From a virus, in IMG/VR virus record IMGVR_UViG_3300045974_001005, positions 1-57,366 of that record: 57,366 bases of DNA. One strand, written 5' to 3'. Under the pieces are notes generated by a model that worked only from the letters and a program-made list of their open reading frames with translations, did no database searches and had not been told where the DNA came from. This document shows, in pieces, positions 7,767-21,000 of this stretch. Both the position numbers and the translations under genes were made by a program. Position 1 is the stretch's first letter; each line of letters begins with the position of its first letter.

Positions 7767-8432
7767 ATGCGCGTTTCTTCGACCATTTTCCTGTTGACCT
7801 GTCTTTTGGCAAGCGCCATCCTTCCCGCGCACGCGGCAGAAAACGAAGTCAGGGTGCCCATCCCGGCCATCGGCCTGGGATCGCCCGCCGCCACCTTGGT
7901 CAAAATCATTTGGGATTCCACCAAACCCGCGCAAATTACCTTGAACCCCACGAACGCAAAACCCATGGCAGCGGCCAGCATGCCGCCCATGGTCGGCGAA
8001 TTGTTGCGCGTGGAGCCCAGCATACCGATAGCGGGCGCACGCGCCAGTTGGTTGGCTTTTGCCCAATCCGACATCAGTCTTTGCGCCGTCAAAGCCGATT
8101 CGCCCGATCTGGTTTGCGTGCGTCTGGCGGTGCCCAACCTTGGCGCAACCTGGGTCAGTGTCGAAGCGGATGCGCCAAGCGGGCATTTTGCCCTGCGTTA
8201 CCGCTTTCGCTACGACCAGCGCTTGAACGGCATGGTCATCCATACCCCCCTGCTGGGGACGGTCGCCATTGGCCTGGCACACGCGATTGCCGGGGCCAGC
8301 GCCGCAATGGGAGACTTTTTCGTGACGGGCAATCCCGATTCCATCGCCGTGACCGCTGATACCTGCATCGCCGGGGTGCGTGACGGCGTGGCGTGGGAAC
8401 GCGGTGAAGGGTGTAGTCCACTGCCAAAATGA
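7767..8432 (+). CDS. Exported protein of unknown function
   Basis: 221 residues from the ATG at 7767. A clear signal peptide (basic start, hydrophobic 6-20, Ala-His-Ala at 25-27) predicts Sec export to the periplasm or beyond. The mature part is mostly beta-like and contains two Cys pairs (around 113-126 and 203-215) that could form disulfides. A hydrophobic Ala/Gly stretch at 165-185 might insert into a membrane. A T-rich 64-nt gap separates it from the HsdS-like gene, so it may belong to the same transcript. I do not recognise a family. Confidence 0.75.
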   Translation: MRVSSTIFLLTCLLASAILPAHAAENEVRVPIPAIGLGSPAATLVKIIWDSTKPAQITLNPTNAKPMAAASMPPMVGELLRVEPSIPIAGARASWLAFAQSDISLCAVKADSPDLVCVRLAVPNLGATWVSVEADAPSGHFALRYRFRYDQRLNGMVIHTPLLGTVAIGLAHAIAGASAAMGDFFVTGNPDSIAVTADTCIAGVRDGVAWERGEGCSPLPK

Positions 8433-8490
8433 GCGCCTGATCAACTGCGCCACACTGTCCCCGCGTGCCCATTTTGAAAGGTACAGATAC

Positions 8491-8518
8491 AAAAGTCACG
8501 ATGCAAGTGACTGTTTTT
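8491..8518 (+). terminator. Probable rho-independent terminator
   Basis: AGTCAC (8494-8499) and GTGACT (8507-8512) form a 6-bp stem with a 7-nt loop, followed by G and five T residues. It lies in the 182-nt gap after the first exported-protein gene and probably ends the cluster transcript. Nothing else is recognised in the gap. Confidence 0.5.
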
Positions 8519-8614
8519 ACGAAGCGGCACAGAGTGCATCATCAATGGGAGCGATTGGAAGCGCTTGTTTTGATATGCGATATTTACTTTAACTGTTATG
8601 CATGGAGCAGTCGT

Positions 8615-9055
8615 ATGAAATTGTTTAAAAATTCGTTATTGGGACTTGGTTTGATTGCAATGAGCCCGTTTTGCTTGGCGCAAACCCCGGTTACCGCCAA
8701 CATACAAGGGACGCAACAATGCGTCAAAGTATACGGGGCAAAAGTCACTTTGCCAGACGGCACCAATGCCCGCGTCAAAACACGCAATGGTGAAATGGCC
8801 ACCATCACCGTTACGCCGGATGGTCGGGGCATCGGCATCACGCCATCTACGTTGGATACCAAACCGGGCCTTGTCAGGCTGGAAATTTTCAATATCACCA
8901 CTGACGCAGACAAAAAGCCTGTTGCCGTACATGCTGCATTTGTGAAAGTGGCTGAACAGGGCGAAGCAACTTATGCGCAGGGTAACCTGAGCTTTAAAAT
9001 CGAAATGTTGCCCGCAGCGCCTGCGATCAGTGGTGACAAGCAATGCAAAATATGA
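8615..9055 (+). CDS. Small exported protein of unknown function
   Basis: 146 residues from ATG 8615, with GGAG eight bases upstream. The signal peptide is clear: MKLFKNSLL, a hydrophobic core, and a C-L-A | Q cleavage site near residue 23. The mature part is beta-rich with two Cys (QQCVKVYG near 33, KQCKI at the end), likely one disulfide. It could be a small periplasmic or secreted beta-sandwich. It converges with the giant phage gene, leaving only 37 bp between them. Whether it belongs to the host, the accessory cluster or the phage is open. Confidence 0.72.
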   Translation: MKLFKNSLLGLGLIAMSPFCLAQTPVTANIQGTQQCVKVYGAKVTLPDGTNARVKTRNGEMATITVTPDGRGIGITPSTLDTKPGLVRLEIFNITTDADKKPVAVHAAFVKVAEQGEATYAQGNLSFKIEMLPAAPAISGDKQCKI

Positions 9056-9092
9056 GTTATTTAAAATATACCGCCGTGGGACGATACTGACC

Positions 9093-12000
9093 TCACTGCG
9101 CCAACTCCTTCCTCACCGCCAGCTTCAACGCCTTCGGCGCGGTGTGCTGCGTGCGCAAAATCACATCCTCCCGCATCGCCCGTACCCGCTTGGCCACACC
9201 CGGCATGTCAATTTTGATCGGAGTTTCCGGGTTTTTCCGATTCCAGTCATCGCGCCATGCCCTCGCTTCCCGCTGCATCGCCACATCCCCGCTGGCAATC
9301 CCTTGCGCCAAATGCTCGGCAATTTCGGTTGATCGCATCCGGGTTTGCGCAATCATGTTCAGTGCTTGCCCTTTTGCGTCCTGAATATTGGCCGTGCTGT
9401 TTGGCTGAAAACCGACCATTTTCATGATGCCTTCCAATGGCGTCACATCGTTGACCTTGTAGCCGCGTGCATCCTTGTACTGGCCGCTGGCCATCATGTC
9501 GGCCCCCTTGGCGAGGTTGCGCACCGATTGCGGCGATACATCAAGCGCCGCTCCCACCAGATCACCATCGAGCAACTTGCCAACACCGCTAAAGGCGCGT
9601 TTGGCAATGTCACCCGCAGGCCCAGCCAATTCGCCCAGGTCTTGGGTGTAAGACATTTTCTTGGTCAACAAACCCGTGGCCGGAATCAAATTGCCCATCC
9701 CCAGCCGTCCGGCTACGTCAATCGGCATGCCAGGCAAGCTGGATATGCCCTTGATGGCGAAGTCGGCACCGCTGCTTCCCAGCACGTCCGTGAAGAAGGC
9801 TTGCTTTTGGCGTTTGGTCGAAAAGTTGTAGCCCAGCCGTTGCAGCAGACCATCCATCAAGTCTTCCAGGTTCTTTTCAAACGGCAGGCCATCCATGCCC
9901 GACATCAGGAACAGCACCGCCAACATATATAAAGCGCCGCGTCGGCCCGCTGCCCGCTGCGGTGAACCGGGGCTACCTGCAAAGGCCATGCGGGACAGCA
10001 ATTCCACGTAGGCGATGCTGTACTGCTTGAACGTCATCAACAAGCCGCCCAAACTGGAGCGCGCCCAGCGCGGCTTGTTGCCGCTGTTGTACACGCCTTG
10101 CGTTTGTGCCACCGCTTGCCGTGCAAACCCTGCCGGGTTGGCGAAGCCTTCGGCCACGGCAGTGCGCCATGCGGCAATAAAGGTAATGCGCCGATTCGAT
10201 AGCTCGGCAATGGCAAACAATTTGCCCCAGCCCACCATAACCTTGGCAATGGCATTGTTCAACTGCGCCCGCGCATCGCCCAGCGCGGTGCCATCCCCCG
10301 ATTGTAACGCGCCGCGCCCCGCTGCCTGTGCTTGCAGGTAATGCACTTCTTGCGGTGCCACGATGCCTTCATCGCTGGCCCACTGCAAGGCCGCATCGAG
10401 TTTGGCATCCCCGGTTTCGTCTTTGCGCGCATCACGCACCGCTGTCATCAAGCGTTCGCTGGCCTTGGTGATCCCGCCAAACTGGCTCAGATAAGGCAAA
10501 GTCATGGTCAGCGGTTGGGTCAGGTTGACCATGGCGGATGCCACCGAGCCACCCAAAAACTGTGCAAACATCAAGCCGCCCAGCATGGTGCCGCCCGATT
10601 CCGGGTTGCGGATGTGTTCGCGCAATTGCATCGCGGCATCAATCAGTTGCCCTTGTTCCTTCGGTATGCTGGTGACGGCTTCATCAATTTCGCCCAGGTG
10701 GACATTGCCCGCCGTTAACCGTGCATTCGAGTACACGAACGACGCCAACACGCGTCCGGCGTCTTCAGAAAACCCGGCAATCCCCTTGCGCGTGATCATC
10801 CGCTTCAAGGCGCTGCGGTTGCTCTTGGCCAGTTGCAGGTATTTCTGGTAGACCTTGGTGCTGGCGGCATCGGTCTGAGTATCGAGCCCGACCATGCTGC
10901 CGAACAATTCAATCGTTTCCGGCGAAATGCCTGCAAACAGTTTATAAGCGTCTTCCGACAAAGTGCCTTGCGAAATCTCGGCGTCGGGATGGCTGGCGCG
11001 CATAGTGCGCGCCATTTTGGCCGCTTCCATCGCGGTTTCAAACAAGCCGAAATACAGTTGCTCGCCGTTTTCCTGCACATAGACGGCAAATCGGCCAAAG
11101 CGCGACAAGGGCGCATAGCCGCGTTGCATCAATTCCTGCGCACGTCCGGCCAGATTGGCGATGGTTTGCGCGGTTTGCAGGTGTCGCTTGGCGGGGCCAC
11201 TGTTGTCAGGCCCACCGCTGGCCTCAGCCAATTGCTGAAAGTGTTCCAACAACAAGGTGGTTGCCTCTTGCAAATTGGCGGTTTTCATCGCGGCGTCCAA
11301 CAGTGGCTTGGCATCCTTGCCGCCCATTTTCACCATTTCACTGATCGTTAAATTGGTCAGGCTCTTGTCAATGGCGGCGCGAAATTCCCGATACATGCCG
11401 ATTTGGGCCTCATTCAGGCGGAACAGGTCGCGCAGTTCGGCGTTTGTCCACACGATACCCGGCACCAGTTGCGAGTCGGCGAACTTTTTTTCTATCAAGG
11501 CGGTATAGCCCGCCTCGTTCATGCGCTGCCACACCCGGTTTTGCTCGGCATCGATGACTTGCTTTTGCATCAGGATATGGAGTTTTTCTTGCAGGCTCAA
11601 GCCTTCAGCCCGGCTTTCAAGCTCACTGATCTTGATCGCCTGACCATTGTCATCCCGCGTCCACAGCAAGGTGCCCTCAAAAATCGGCGCGGCAATGGCT
11701 TGGGTGTCCGCTGCCGTTAGCGGCTTTTTGCGCTTGCTGCCCAGGATGTCGCGCATGTTTTCCAATTTGGGCAGCAAGGTTGGTGCCTCATCTGCGGCCA
11801 CAACCGCATAGCGGGACACGTCGCCCAAAAAGCGCTGGATGGTGTGGTACACACGGGCAAAGGCGGGTTGGCGGCGCGCCAGATTGTCCATGGTGCCTAT
11901 CGTCTTGTGCCACCAGTTGAGTTTGCCGGACTGATTGAACAAATCGCCCACCACAAACCCGGCGGGCAATTGCAACTCTTGCACATTGTTGGCGGCATTG

Positions 12001-15000
12001 GCCAACGATTGGGACAATGAGTGCGCCAAGCCCCGGCTATACAGAATGTGTTCGGCCTGACCTATATTGGCGTGTAGCTCTGTGCCAATACGTCCCAATA
12101 GCGCTCGCCCATCTTCGCGGCTCTCGCTGCGTAAAACGGTACCTGTGATAGCTGCTCTTTTAATCGTTGCGCTTCCAATCGCCGCAGTCGTTGCAGTTCC
12201 TGATAACGCGGATCGTTGTCGTAGTCTGTCCGTAGCTCTTGCAGCCAGTTTTTGGAAGTCAATGTCTCCGAGCAATTCGCCCCGTTCTCCGGTAAAGTCG
12301 GCATATTCGGTGAGGTGGACATGGTTAATCTCTGGCAACAAGGAAGAAACATAATCATAAGATGCCTTGAGCATTTGCGCAAGATTGTGCTGATCCAGTC
12401 CCACCGCCCAGCTCAACCCTTTCATGCCTAGCCGCTTGGCAATCGGGCCTTTGGGATCGCGTTGCAATGCGTGTGGCCGGATATGATCGGTAGTGCCGAA
12501 TTTCATGGCGGTAGAAATCATGTTTTCCAGACGACGCATTTGCGCAACCTCGCTGAACCCGGCACTGTCGCCTTCCAATACCTTGCCGGTATTGAAGGCA
12601 TAATTGGCGACAGCGGCGTACAGCGCTGACCCACGCGAACTGCCCGATAGCAGGCGCGATGCATCGATTTGCAAGTCACGGCCAAATTCATAGACAAAGG
12701 CTTGCTTGCCATCTTCCATGGTGACCACCCATTGCTTGCTGGCCGTGGTGCGGGCTTTGGCATCGGTTTCCGGCAATGGCTGTACCTTGAACTTTGGCAT
12801 GATGTCATGCATCACGGCAATCAAATTGCGGGCGTGGGATACCGGATATTGATAGGCGTCTTCGTGCCCGGCGATGGTTTTCCAAAGGGATATCAGCCAG
12901 CTTGCTTGCTCGGCCTGGCTGAATGCAACGGCTGGTGTGACGCTTTGGGTCGCGCTTTGCTTTGTCCCCGTGTCAGATTGGGCCGGATGCTGCGCCGCCA
13001 GTTTTTGCGGTGCCCGTTGCAATGCGCGCTGCGCCGCATACACCAGATCATGCGCCGACATCATGCCCACCGCACGGAACCAGCGGGCACGCGCCAGCAG
13101 CGGCAAGCTTTGGCCAAGACTGCGGATGATGGAACGGAACCAGGCAATGACTTTTTGTGCAAACGATAATTCGGGGTTCGCTTCCAGGTAATACCCGAGA
13201 GCTTCTTCATTCATCGATTCCTTGCTGCTGCCCACCTGTTCGGCACGGGCGAACGCGGCTTGTACTTTGGGATTGCCGTTTTTCATGAGCGCAAAATAGT
13301 TCAGCAATTGCTTGAATTCGCGCGTGGCCCGTCCCAGGTGCAGCGCATGGTTGGCCAACTCGTGCAGCATCAAGCCATGCAAGGCGCTGCTACTGGCTTG
13401 CCTGCTGATCGCGTCGGCAATCAGATAGGTGACGCCATCTTGCGGATTGAAGAAGGCCACCGGCGCATAGGGTGCGGCTTGCGGCGCTTGGGCACCGTCG
13501 TCATGGCCTTGCAGCAGCGTTGACGCTTGATCGCTGTCGATCAGGCGCAGCTTGCCCGTTGCCAGCAAATTGCCAAGGAAGTCAGCACCGTAAGCATGCA
13601 GGCTCGATGACAGGGCCGGAATTAGCGATTGCACGGTGTGGGTAAGCCCAGCTTGGGCCAGCTCTGGCCGCGCCGCTTGCGACAATTTTGGACTTTCTTC
13701 AACGGCAGCATCGCCACTGTTGGCGGCGTCATCGATCAATGCCGCATGTTTGCCGGTCGATAGTTCGCTGATGACTTGATTCAAGCGCGCAAACTTGGTG
13801 TCAATCTGGTCTTGCTCGGGAAAACCGCTGCCTTTCTTGGCCAGCAGTTGCGGCAATTCATCATTGGCCTGCTGTAAGCGCGACTGCATCCATGTGATGG
13901 TGGATTCACCGCGCAATCTTTCCAAGTCTCGCAGCAAATAATCCAGTGCCCCGCGCATAATCGAGGTGTGGAAGTCGCCCGCGTCACGCTGTTCCATCCT
14001 GGTACTGGCCAAGGTGGAGCCGTCAAGGCGAAGCAAGCTCAAACTGGCGTAGTAAGCAAATTCGCCGCGCTCAATGCTGATGTCGAGCGGCAAACCCAAC
14101 AATTGCCCGACGATGACACTTTCTGACGCCTGCTTATTCAGGTTGGGAATTCGGGGCTTGATGTCTTCCCACATGGCGCGTGCGGCATCCGTGCGCCCGC
14201 CAAAGCGGCGCTGCCCGATCTCGCTGGCAAACGGGTTGGCATCACCCAAGGCATCGGAAATGGCACGCATTGCGCCATCGTCCGAAGTCAGGCGACGTTT
14301 TTCGACCGAAACAGAAAACTTGGCCTTGTCGTTGCCATTTTGCTGGCGCGCAATCGAGGCCAATACCGCTTGCTGGGCGGCATGGTGCTGGTCATATTCC
14401 ACACCTTCCACCACCACCCGGCGTGACTGCACATCGGCGAGCATGGCATTGAATCCGTTGAGAAGGGACAGTCTATCTTGTTCGGCCTGTTCAATTTGGC
14501 CAGGCAGGCGAGCAATATCGCGCTCGGCCTGTTCGATTTTGTCGGTCACGCCGCGTTGCTTGCGCAAATACTGGCGTTTTAACAGTTCCAGTTTGTCCAA
14601 TTCGCTCATCAACTTGACCCGCTCCAGCAACAGCGGATCACCCGACGCCAGCGCCGCCAATTCGGCCATGCTGACCGATTCCTCATCTTCAAATTCCATC
14701 ACGAAGGCACCGTCATATTTGCGGATGCCGTTGATGGTTTTGAGTTTGGCCGCGTTCAGGCTCCACATTTTGGCGTCAATGGTGCGTTCGGTGGCATAGG
14801 CCAGAATTTCGACTTCAAATTGGTCAACGCCATATTTTTCCAGCAAGCGATTGCCTTGCCGGATAATCCGGCCTTCGCGCTGTTCGATATCGCTGGGTTT
14901 CCAGGTCACATCGACATGATGCAAGGCCACCAGCCGTTGTTGTACATTGGTACCCGCACCCATGCGCGGGGTTGAGCCGATCAGGACGCGTACCGCGCCA

Positions 15001-18000
15001 TCGTTGACCGCATCAAACAGGGCTTGCTTTTGTTCGTCGGTATTGGCTTCCTGCACAAAACGGATTTCATGCGCGGGAATGCCTCGCGCCAGCAAATTGT
15101 CCTTAATCTGCTGGTAGGCATTCCAGCCGCCGTTCTGCGCATTGCGCAGCGCTTCAATTTCAATGGCATCAAAGGCATCAAGTTTGTCGCCAATGCGGCG
15201 CAAGGTGGATTCATCGGCATGTGCTTGCAATGCTCTGGTTTGTTCCTTGCGCAAGGCATCGTATTCGCGTATCAATGCGTTGTCGCCTTTGGATTTGGCG
15301 ACGGATCGATCCAGAAACACCAATTGCGTGCCCCGGTCGTCGTCCCACTTTTTGTAAATACGCGCCACTTCATCGGCCACTCTGTCGAGTTTGCCGCCTG
15401 TCTCAAGGCTGGGGTTGGTCGGTGCAACGGCGCGCACATCAAGCGACACCTTGCGCGCCCGATCCATCAATTTCAAGCGTTCCTTATTGCGTTCATAGGG
15501 GTCTTCGATTTCCGGCAGGCTGTCAAAGCCGTTGATGATGGCTCCCAATAGCTCAATCTGGGCGTCGGTCGGTTGAATGATCACCGATTGGCGGTCGCCA
15601 TGCATGACGCGGGGAATCGGGAAGGCGGCACCGTGATTGTCTTCCGCATAGGCGCGTTTGATGGCGTCGTTGTCCACCGAATCGGTAAAACTGTAATACA
15701 AGTCCATCAGCGAGCGCATGTTCGACCAGGTGCGGCCAAGGCGCACCACTTCGGCCAGGCGTCCGGTTTCATTCGGCTCCCATCCTGCATCCGCGCTCAC
15801 ATATTGGGCACGCCAGGCGTCAAAGTGCTCCAGCCCCAATTCTTTCAATTCATTCGCCGCCAGATAGCGCATCATGGTGTACATTTCCACCGCCGAATTG
15901 GAAATTGGCGTACCGGTCATGAACATCACGCCGCCCGTGGGCGATTCGCGCAGCACGCGCACCTTGTTATACAAGTCGAGTGCTTTTTGCGAACCGAGCT
16001 TGTTGTTCATGCCGCGCACGCCCGTCAATCGACTGGAATAAAACAGGTTCTTGAATTCGTGCGCTTCGTCAATCGTCAAGTGGTCGATGCCCAATTGTTC
16101 AAAGGTCAGCAATTTGTCTTTGCGGGTTTTGACCTTTTCCAGCCGATTCGTGATTTTTTCCACCAGCCGTTCGGCTTCCTTGACGCCAAACGGCTTGCGA
16201 AAGCCGGTGTGGCCATTGGCTTGGGCCTCGTCTTCGGCTTCTTTCACCGCATCCAGCGCCTGTTTCAGTTCAACCTGCAAAAACCGCTCTTCCGTTTCCG
16301 GGGCGATGCCAATAAACCCGAATGACGAATGGGCCATGATGATCAAGTCAAAATCACCCGTGGCAATTTTGGCAAACAGGCGACGCCTGCGCTCTTTTGA
16401 CATATCGTCTTTGCTGGCGGCCAAGACCTTGGCCCCCGGATATAGCCGATAAGCATCGGCAGTAAATTGCTCAATCATGTGGTTCGGTACCACAATCAAG
16501 GGCTTTTGCGACAGCCCCATGCGGCGGCGCTCCATCGCAATCGCAATCGAGGTATAGGTTTTACCCGCTCCTACCGCATGATCGAGCATCAAAAAGCGTT
16601 CATACACCCCACGCCAAATCGCGTTTTTTTGGTGGCGGCGCATTTTGGTGACGCTATCGGGCACTTTGCCGGGTAATACCAAGTGGGAACCATCGTATTG
16701 GCGGTTGACGCGGGTGTTGAACTTGTCGTTGAACAATTCCACCAATTGATTGCGCCGCTCGCTGTTGGCAAAGGCCCATTCTTCAAATTCCTTGGCGATG
16801 GCGCGCGCCTTGAGGTTGGCCAAATCGGTTTTTTCCCGATCCAGCACTGTCGCGCCATTCGATGCTTTGTAGGTGACGCTGATCGTGTCATTGTCCAATA
16901 ATGCTTCGATCAATTCAACCGAGGAATAGCCATCCGCGCTCCATTCATCTTCGTTGGCATTCACCCGCTTATTCTGATTGTCCAGAATCCGCACATGAAA
17001 TTGATTGCTCAGTTGCGAGAATGTCACTTTGGCCGCAACGCCGGAAATGTGAAAAATGAAATCCTCATAGGTGCGTGTCGGCACCCAGGTCGAACCGAGC
17101 AAGACCGTCACATCTTCGCTAGTCCACGGTTCAGGCTGTACCGTTTCCAAGGCCGCGATATTGGATTGCAACCCGGCAGCGCGAGCGGCATTCAATTTGC
17201 GCCGCACTTCTCCCGACAGGTAATCGTTGCGTGTTTCCCAGCGCTCGCTCTCGGGATCTTGAAAAATCAACGGTTTTTCTTGCTCCTGCACACGCTGCGC
17301 CAATTCGGGCTCGGTCATGCCCAGCAATTCGGCCAGGCGCGCCATATCGACCTTGCCTTGTTCGGCCAGGGTAATCGACAAGGCGTCGGCGAACGATTGC
17401 GCCGATGCCGGGGCAATATAGGGCACGATCACCCGGCGCGACAGGATCGGGGCCGGGTTGGCGCTGGATGGGCGGGCTTGATCACCGATTTTGGCGGCGC
17501 GTGCGCTTGAGATTGCCGGGCGATAGCCAAATTCCAGCGCCAGAATCAAGGCACCATCGGGCATATCGTTCAGCAGCGCGGCATTGGCCGGATCATTGAT
17601 CAAACCATGGTCGCTGGTAAATGCCCGGTATTGGCGGGCCAGGGACTGGCGATTTTGTTCCAACACGTCAGCAGGCGAGTTATCGGCTTCACGATTGAGT
17701 TGTTCCACCAACAAATCGCGTAACCCGACCAGCTTTTGCAAGCGTTCAAAGCGCGATTGGCCCAGCAATAGCGAGGCCGGGATGTCCGCTTCGGTCGCAT
17801 ACACCTTGCGCGCCACCACATTGCGGTTGATGGTCTTGTCGCCGCGCTTTTCCTTGACTGGCTTGCCATCATCGTCCAGCACCACCTCATTGCTATACCA
17901 GCGGCCAAGGGCATCCTGAAACAGCCTGTCAGACCATGGCGAGGCGGGCGAGAGAGTACGCTTGCTCAGTTCATGCCCGCCTTCCGGGGTTTCCCGTTCG

Positions 18001-21000
18001 ATCACTTGCACCAGCACGTTACCCGGTTCCAGACGCAACGCCCCTTGTTCATCGCCCGCCAAGGCGATGTGCAAAGCGGCGCTCATGTCCTGGTGGCGAG
18101 CAACGGCGGCGGTGATGGCGTCCGGGGTGGGTACGATTACAGCTTCGGGTACGTGCTGTATGGTGGCCTGTAATTGTTCGGCTAGGTCATGATGGCTTTC
18201 CAGGCGGACTGTCACATCACTTCTGAAGCCGGTTGGGCCTGTGCGCTCCATGACGCCGATAATCATGTGAGGATTGATGGTGAAGTATTGGTTGATTTCA
18301 ATCGGCTCGCCCCCCAACGGGTCAGCGATGGTCGCCAGGTCGATCCATGCAGGTACTTGTGAAGCCAGTGTTTGCCGTTCCTGTTCTTTCTCCATATTGG
18401 GATTACGCTTGGAGGCCAACGCGGCAAACGCTGCTGCCATATCGCTTTCTTCCTGCGAGGTAAAACGCTGCAAAAACAGGATATCGGTCACCACTTCGGT
18501 GCGCGCATTTTCTTTGAAGGCGGTATCGGGCAAGCGGATTGCCGCCAGCAGACGGGCCTTTTTGGCCAGCATGGTGCGTGAACTGTTGTCTTTTTTGTCG
18601 AGCAAATAACGCGACACGACTTGCACCAGCAAGCCGCCCGGTTTCACCGCATCGAGTGAGGCCAAAAAGAATTGATTGTGGATCGAGTGGCCGTTGAGTT
18701 CCGGCTTGAACTGGAAGCGTAGCGACTGGTCGCCAAACGGGGGATTGCCAATCGCCAAATCAAACGCATCGTCCGGCAGCGGGACTTTTTGAAAGCCAGT
18801 ATTGAGAATGGTTTCTTGCGGATACAGCTTGGCAGCAATGCGCGCCGTCAGACTATCGAGTTCCACCCCGATGAAGCGGGTATGGCCGTGCAAGGCTTTG
18901 GGCAATAAACCAATAAAGTTGCCGCTGCCACTGGATGGTTCCAGTACCAGACCACCCGCAAAGCCCAAGCGCTGCACCGCTTGCCACATGGCGCTGACCA
19001 CCGTTTGCGAAGTGTAATGGGCGTCCAGTGTCGAGCGGCGCGCTTGGGCATATTCCTTGGGCGTCAACAGTTGCGCCAACTCTGGCCCGCGTGTGGCCCA
19101 GGCTGGTTTGTATTCTCCCGTTTCCGGTGCCGGAAATGCATTGGCCAAGCCACCCCAACCGACATAGCGCGCCAGTTGGGCTTGTTCCATCGGTGAGGCA
19201 CGGCGGTTTTCCAGTTCAATGGTGCGCAAGGCACGGATGGCATTCAAATTGTCATTGAATTTGGCGACTTCGCCGCCTTGACCAAGATGAATATCATCGG
19301 TAATGCGAAAATTGATGGCCGGGATGGTACTGGCAACACGCGTATCGGCTTGGGCTATTGCACTTGCTGACGTGGCTTGCTCAACCCCACCTCTTGACGC
19401 CACTTCTGAACTTCGGCTTGGCGTTCTTGCAACTCTTCCAAGTCTTCCTGTCTCCAGCGCGCCTCCATCGCTTCCTCCTCCCGGCACAGGGCTTGAAACT
19501 CGGCTTCCTTCTCGGCCATTTCGTCTTCCAGTTCTTGCTCCCACAGCGGCATGTCGTCGTAAGGCACTTTCTCCGGTTCCAGCAGGATGTACTGTTTCAA
19601 TGCCACTTCTTCCGCTTCGTGCGCCCGGTAGGACTGGTGTTGCATCAGTTCCAGAATCAGGCGATTGGCGTTCACTGCTGCCACTTGCAGCGCTTGCTCG
19701 AATTCCCCCGCTTGCTTGAGTTCGCGGGTCTTCCTGGGGAGCCAGGTCTCCCAATGGTGGCGTGCTTTGGCGCGGAACAGGGGTATGCTCATTGGTTTCT
19801 CCTTTTGCGGGTGGTTCAGGCGATATGGTAGCCGAATTGTCGGTGGGTTCCGTGGCGGCTTGGTTTTGACCGGGCAGCGCGGCTTCAATGACCTTGCGCG
19901 GGCGGTCTTGTTGAATATTGCTATACCAATCGCTAGTGCCATCGGTAAAATAAATACGGTGTTGATTCACCTCCTTGATTACGCGTGTTTTACCATTGGC
20001 TATCAGGGTATCTCCCTCATCAAAGCCAATGCGTTCAGCGGCGACAAGATCGGCCTCCGAAGTCATGCCCTTGGTATTGAAATCGGGGAAATGGCGCACG
20101 CCTTCATAAAAGCTGCGCAGGAACGGTTGCACTTCCGGCCCCAGGTCGGCCAGCATGGCACGCGAGTATTTGGCAAAGGTGCGGGCACCGGCTTCAATAT
20201 GAAACCCGGCCAGCGTAATGCCAGCGGCCAGCAATTCCGGGTCAAATACGGCCATGTTGATTTGGCGCAGCTTGGCTTTCAGAATGGCGCGGGCCTGTTC
20301 GGCAAGGTTGGCGGTAAACAGTTTGTTGTCTTGTCCCCATACAGTGGTGGCTTCGTTGGCGGGGGCGGCGGGTTCGGTTGTGGCTGGCGCTGCGGGCTCG
20401 CTGGCTACCGCTGGCGCTTCGACTATCTGGCTTTGCGCTTGTGTATTTGCGGCGAGACGGCGCAATGCGGCTTGCGCATAGGTTCTGCCGATCCTGTCCA
20501 GAACATAATATTGTTGGCTTGCCTCATTGGCAAGGACATATTTTGGCACTGCGGATTTCGAGATATTCCTGATTTCTGTAAAGCCTTCAGCGATGCGGGC
20601 ATCAATCACTTCTTTGCCGCTGATCAAGGTATCGTCCTGCTTGCTGCGCCGGAACAGTTGCCTTGCCGCTTCCCGCTCGGCCATCTCATCGTCTTCCTGC
20701 TGGCGCTTGGCGATTCTCGTCGCTTCGGCGCGGGCATTGGCTGCGGCATCGCTTGCTTCGCTGATGCCTGCCCATGTTTTAAGGGCGTTCCAGGTGCCGT
20801 TCTGGGTTCGGGGCAATTTGACGCCAGTTGCCCATTCAAACGCCTTTTTGCCCTTGTTGTTCAAGCCATTGGCCAACCACTTGAGGGCATAAGCATCCTT
20901 GGCCAGCACGGCATCGGCAAATTTTTGATAAAACGCGAGCGGATTGTTTTTGATGCCGTCCTGCGCCAGCAATTGGGCGTAGTGCGCCATGATTTGGTCA

